The notes under the pieces are model-generated. The model saw nothing but the letters and a program-made list of their open reading frames with translations. It was not told where the DNA came from and did no database searches. The translations under genes were made by a program, and so were the position numbers. Shown in pieces: positions 48,901 through 54,900 of a stretch of DNA of 64,000 nt. Source of the DNA: Pseudomonadota bacterium (lineage in GTDB: Bacteria > Pseudomonadota > Gammaproteobacteria > Steroidobacterales > Steroidobacteraceae). The DNA is taken from positions 1-64,000 of the forward strand of contig CANFSB010000002.1 of the NCBI GenBank assembly GCA_947449495.1, in the 5' to 3' direction. Position 1 is the stretch's first letter; the number at the start of each line of letters is the position of its first letter.

Positions 48901-51900
48901 CTGAGCAAGGGAACGGTTTCTGAGCTGATCGTCTACAACCGTGCACTGACCGACGATGAGCGCACTGCGGTTGAGGCCTATCTGCGCGCCAAGTGGGGCA
49001 TTAACGGTGCGCCAGCGGCAGTCACGACGTCCTCTGGATTGGGCACAGTGGCTTGGGACAGCACTTGGACCCAAGCCAAGATTCAGTTCGGGACCAGCAC
49101 TGCTGACACCCTCAACAGCAACTATGGCACGGCAGCGGTTCGTGGCAGCAGCAAAGTAGATTCCGTGCTGTTCGGCGGTGACGGCAACGACACCTTGAAT
49201 GGTGGCGACCGATTCGATGCCCTGTATGGCGGCAAGGGTGACGATAGTCTGAACGGTGGCTCTGGCATCGACTGGATGGCGGGCGGTGAGGGCAACGACA
49301 CTTACGTCGTTGATACCGCGTACGACCAGGTTATCGAGCTGGCGGCGCAGGGCACGGACCTTGTCAATTCGTCGATCAGCTATGGACTTACCACCAACGT
49401 AGAAAACCTGACGTTGACTGGCAGCGCCAGCAACAATGGTACTGGCAACGAGTTGGCCAACGTCATTACCGGCAATGCCGGCAACAACTATCTGCAGGGG
49501 CTTGCAGGCAACGACACCCTGCTGGGCGGTGACGGCAATGACACGCTGGATGGTGGCGCCGGCATCGATTCGATGAACGGTGGTGCTGGTGATGATACGT
49601 ATTATATCGACAGCACCAGTGATGTGATTGTTGACACCAGCGGTAACGACACCGTGGTGGCCAACACCTCATATACCCTTACCGTTGCCTCGGGTCTTGA
49701 AAACTTGACCTTCTCGGGAACCGGGTCGACAGGCACGATTACTGGTGTCGGCAACGCCAGCAACAACGTCTTTGTGATGAACCGTGAAGGTGCGGGCTTT
49801 GCCCTATCTGGCGGAGCCGGTGACGACACCTATAGGTTCTATGACCTTAACCCCACGGGTGTGTTCCCCACCTGGAACGTGACCGAAAACGCCAGCGAGG
49901 GTACCGATACGCTGTGGTTCCAGCGTGACTACAACGTGGGTACGGTTCTTACAATTACGCTGCCGGGCAATGTTGAAGTCTTGGATCTGACCTACACCTA
50001 TAACGTCAATGGGGTGGGCACAGCTGGCAACGACAAATTTATAGGCAGCAACCGTGGAAGCTACGGCTACTGGCAGACGCTGACTGGGCTGGGCGGCGAC
50101 GACACCTATGTAGTGAACATGATGCTCACCAACGTGGTGGAGGCTGCTGGTGGCGGTACCGACACGGTACAAAGCTATGTGGACTTCCGTTTGCCCGACT
50201 ACGTAGAGAACCTGACGCTGCTGGCTACGGTCAATGGCTTTGGCAATTCCCTTAACAACACCATATATGGCAACGGCGGTAGCAACCGCATTGACGGCGG
50301 CGCCGGTGCAGACACCATGACCGGCAACGGTGGCAACGACACCTTTGTCGTCGACGATGCGGGTGATTCGGTCACCGGCGGCAGCGGTTTGGACACTGTC
50401 GAGACCACGCTATCGTCGTGGGCGGCATTTAGTGCCGTGGGCAGCACCCTAGAGAATCTGACCTTTACTAACGGTATTGCCCACAGTACATCCGGCAATA
50501 CCAACAACAACGTCATCACCGGCAACACGGGCAATGACACCCTGGCTGGTGGTGATGGCAACGACACCCTATATGGTGGTGGCGGTGCAGACACGCTGCA
50601 GGGTGGCAACGGCAATGACTTGCTGCAATCTGTCGCCCCCGGCGGCACAGGTGTTGTCACCGGGCTGCGTGGCGAGTACTTCAACAATACCGGTTATGCC
50701 GGTGTGGCCGCTCTGGTGCGTCAGGACGCGCAGATTAATTTCTCTTGGGGGACTACCGCGCCGGATCCGCTGATCAGTACCGATAACTTCTCGGTGGTTT
50801 GGACTGGCAACCTGGCTATCACGACAGCAGGCAGCTACAGCTTCAAGATCAGTGGCGATGACTGGAGCTATCTGTGGATAGATGGCCAGCAGATTGTCTC
50901 GGTAGCCGGTACGGCCACCAGTCTGCCGCTGACGCTGTCGGCCGGCACGCACAGCATCCGGTATCAAATGTACGAGGGTGGCGGTAATGCAACCGCGACT
51001 CTGCAATGGCAGACACCCGGATCCGCCAGCTTTGCAGTCATCCCGACAACTGCCTTCAGCTATGGGTCGGCAACTGCTACCGACACGGTGGGCGATCGCT
51101 TGGAAGGTGGTGCGGGCAACGACACGCTGATTGGAGGTGATGGTGCCGACACGCTGGTGGGAGGCACAGGCGACGACACCTATACCTATGGCGTGGGTGA
51201 CACGATCATAGAATTGGCTAATGAGGGCACCGATACGCTGCAGTCTGCGTTTTCTGTGGACCTGACAGGTACCTACATCGAGAACATCACGCTGACCGGC
51301 ACGTCGGCGATCAGCGCGACCGGCGGCGATGGAGCCAACACGATCATAGGCAATTCTGCAGCCAACCTGATCTCTGGTGGTGGTGGGGATGACATCATCC
51401 GCGGCAATGGCGGCAACGACACCTTGGATGGTGGCGACGGTAATGACACGCTGCGCGCCGGCACACTCAGCGGCCTCTCTAACAACGCTTCGCTGCTTGG
51501 CGGCGCAGGTAACGACAACCTGATCGCCGGTAACAACAGCACACTCAGCGGTGGCGCAGGCGCTGACACGCTGGTGGGCGGAAATGGCAGCACACTCACG
51601 GGCGACGACGGCAACGACAACTTGTCGCTGCAGATTCTGTGGACACCCTCTGAACTGACCGGCAAGGCGCTTTGGCTCGATGCTGCCGACATCAACGGGA
51701 ATGGCATCCAGGAAGGCGCCGCCGAGGCCGGTTTGGTCAATGGTCAGGTCGCTACCTGGGTGGATAAGAGCGGTAACACAGGGCGTGACGCCCTACAGAC
51801 GCTGGCCGATTTGCGGCCGCTATTGGTGATGGATGCCCAGAACGGCCTGCCGGTGGTGCGCTTTGATGGTTATAACGACCGGTTGACTGCGGCATTGTCC

Positions 51901-54900
51901 TCACTCACTGGCAACACCAACAGTTTGTTCTGGGTGCAGAACACCAGCGACGGCAACTACATGACATTGGGAACCAACAACGGAGTTGCTGGTGGTGGCT
52001 GGATGCTGATTGCTAACAATGGCGATGGCAACCAAGATATTGCAGGTAGCTACACAGGTATGGGGACTGGTGTCAGTCATTCAATGGGATCGTTCTATCG
52101 CGACGGCGCGCTGGCCAACTGGACGACACGTGCCAGCGTATACACTGCGCTCAACGGCACTGCGCATACCGTAGAGTCGATCAACCAGCCGTTCAATTTT
52201 AACGGCGCACTGTACATCGGTGGTGCGCTGGGCTATGCGGTGAGCAGCTGGAACTTTTCGGGCGACATCAACGAAATATTGCTTACGACCAACACGCTAA
52301 GCACTGCAGACCGGCAACTGGTGGAGGGCTATTTGGCGTGGAAGTGGGGTGCACAAGCACTGCTGCCCTCTGGTCATCCGTATGCAACGTCGGCACCCAT
52401 GATCGGCGCGAGCGTGGGCGGATCGCTGTCCGGTGGCGCAGGCGACGACACACTGACCGGTGGTCGCGGTGACGATACGCTCGATGGTGGCGTAGGCAAC
52501 GACAGCATGGCCGGCGGGGCAGGCAACGACATCTATGTGGTCGAGTCGCTGACCGATGTGGTAACCGAGGCAGCCGGCGGTGGCACCGACACCATCCAGT
52601 CCTCGATCACGCTGACAACCTTAGCTGCCAACGTAGAGAAGCTGGTGTTGACGGGTACTGCCGCCATCAATGGCACGGGCAATGAACTGGACAACACGAT
52701 CACGGGTAATAGCGCCGCTAATACGCTTATCGGTTTGGCTGGTAACGATACGCTGGATGGTGGCGCAGGCGCAGATACGTTGATCGGCGGCATTGGCAAC
52801 GACACTTACTATGTCGATGTGGCTGGCGACGTTGTGACCGAAGCAGCCAACGAAGGCACAGACACGGTAGTGGCCAGCCTGGATTGGACACTGGGCACTA
52901 ACATCGAGAACCTGGTGCTGGCAGCAGGATCGGTAAACTTGGCCGGCTACGGCAATGTGCTGTCCAATACGATCACGGGCAATGACGGCAACAACTACAT
53001 CGACGGTGGTGCCGGCGCAGATACGATGATCGGCGGCAAGGGTGACGACACCTATGTCATTGACGACCCGAATGACGTGGTGGTCGAGTTGGCCGGCGGC
53101 GGCAACGATACCGTCAAAACCTCTGCCAGCTACGTGCTGGGGGGCAACATCGAAAACCTGGTGTTGATGGGCAGCGCATCTATTAATGGTACCGGCGATG
53201 CGGGTTCAAACTCGATTACGGGTAACGAAGGCAACAATCGCCTGGATGGCGGTGCCGGTGCGGACACCTTGGTCGGTGGCCTGGGCGACGACACCTATGT
53301 GGTCGACAACTCCGGTGATGTGGTGACCGAAGCGGCCTCTGCCGGTACCGATACGGTTGAGTCCAGCATCACTTGGACGCTGGGACTCAATCTCGAGAAC
53401 CTGACCCTGACAGGTGCCGCTGCGATTAACGCGACGGGCAATGGTCTGCTCAACGTACTGACGGGAAACAGTGGCAACAACGTGCTGGATGGTGGCGCCG
53501 GTGCAGACACGATGGCGGGTGGCCTGGGTGATGACACCTATGTCGTCGATGATGCGGCCGATGTGATTTATGAGGCTGGCGCTGCCGGAACAGACACCGT
53601 GCGATCGAGCCTCAGCTATACCCTTGGTGGCAACCTGGAGAATCTGGTTCTCACTGGGTTTGCCAATCTTGATGGCACCGGTAATGCGCTCAATAACCAG
53701 CTGACTGGCAATGACGGCATCAATCGGCTGGATGGCGGCGCCGGCAACGACACCCTGGCGGGTGGCAAGAGCGACGACGTGTATATCGTCGACAGCAGTG
53801 CCGACGTGGTCATCGAGGCACTCAACGAAGGCATCGATAGTGTGCAGGCCTCAGCCAGCTTTGTGCTGAGCGACAACGTCGAAAACTTGACCTTGACCGG
53901 TAGCGGCAATATCAACGGCACGGGTAACGCACTGGGCAACACGCTGACCGGCAACAGTGGCAACAATGTTCTGGATGGCGGCGCTGGCGCAGATACGATG
54001 ACTGGCGGGCTGGGCGACGATACCTATGTGGTAGATAGCGCCGGCGACAGCATGTCGGAGCAAGCTGGTGAGGGTACGGATACCGTGCAGTCGTCGGTGA
54101 CTTGGGCGCTGGGGGCCAATTTTGAAAACCTGACGCTGACAGGCACTGCAGCGCTCAACGGTACCGGAAATATTCTGGCTAACCTGTTGACGGGTAACGG
54201 TGGCGCTAACTCCCTGCAAGGCGGCAGCGGTAACGACACCCTCGACGGTGGAGCAGGCAACGACACGCTGGCCGGCGGTGCGGACAACGACTTATATATT
54301 GTCGACAGCAGTGCCGATGTGGTCATCGAGGCGCTTAACGAGGGCATCGACAGCGTGCAGGCCTCTGCCAGCTTCGTGCTGGCTGACAACATTGAAAACC
54401 TGAGCCTTACCGGTACAGGCAATATCGACGCGACCGGCAATGCGCTGGCCAATACTTTGACCGGCAACAGCGGCAACAACCGCCTGGATGGCAAGGCGGG
54501 TGCGGATGCCATGGCCGGTGGCTTGGGTGATGACACTTATGTGGTCGACAACGTGGGCGACTTGGTCAGCGAAGCCGATGCGGGCGGCACCGACAGTGTG
54601 GAGGCATCGATCAGCTACACACTGACGGCCAATGTTGAAAAGCTGCTCCTGACCGGCGCGGCCAACATTGACGGTACGGGTAACGTGCTGGCCAATACGC
54701 TGACTGGCAACAGCGGTAATAACCGTTTGGATGGTGGTGCGGGTAACGACACCATGTCTGGCGGTAAGGGTGATGACACCTATGTGGTTGATAGCAGTCT
54801 GGACGTGGTCACCGAAGCATTGAATGAAGGCATCGATACCGTGCAGGCGTCGGCCAGCTTTGTGCTGGGTGATAACGTTGAGAATCTACTCCTGACCGGC

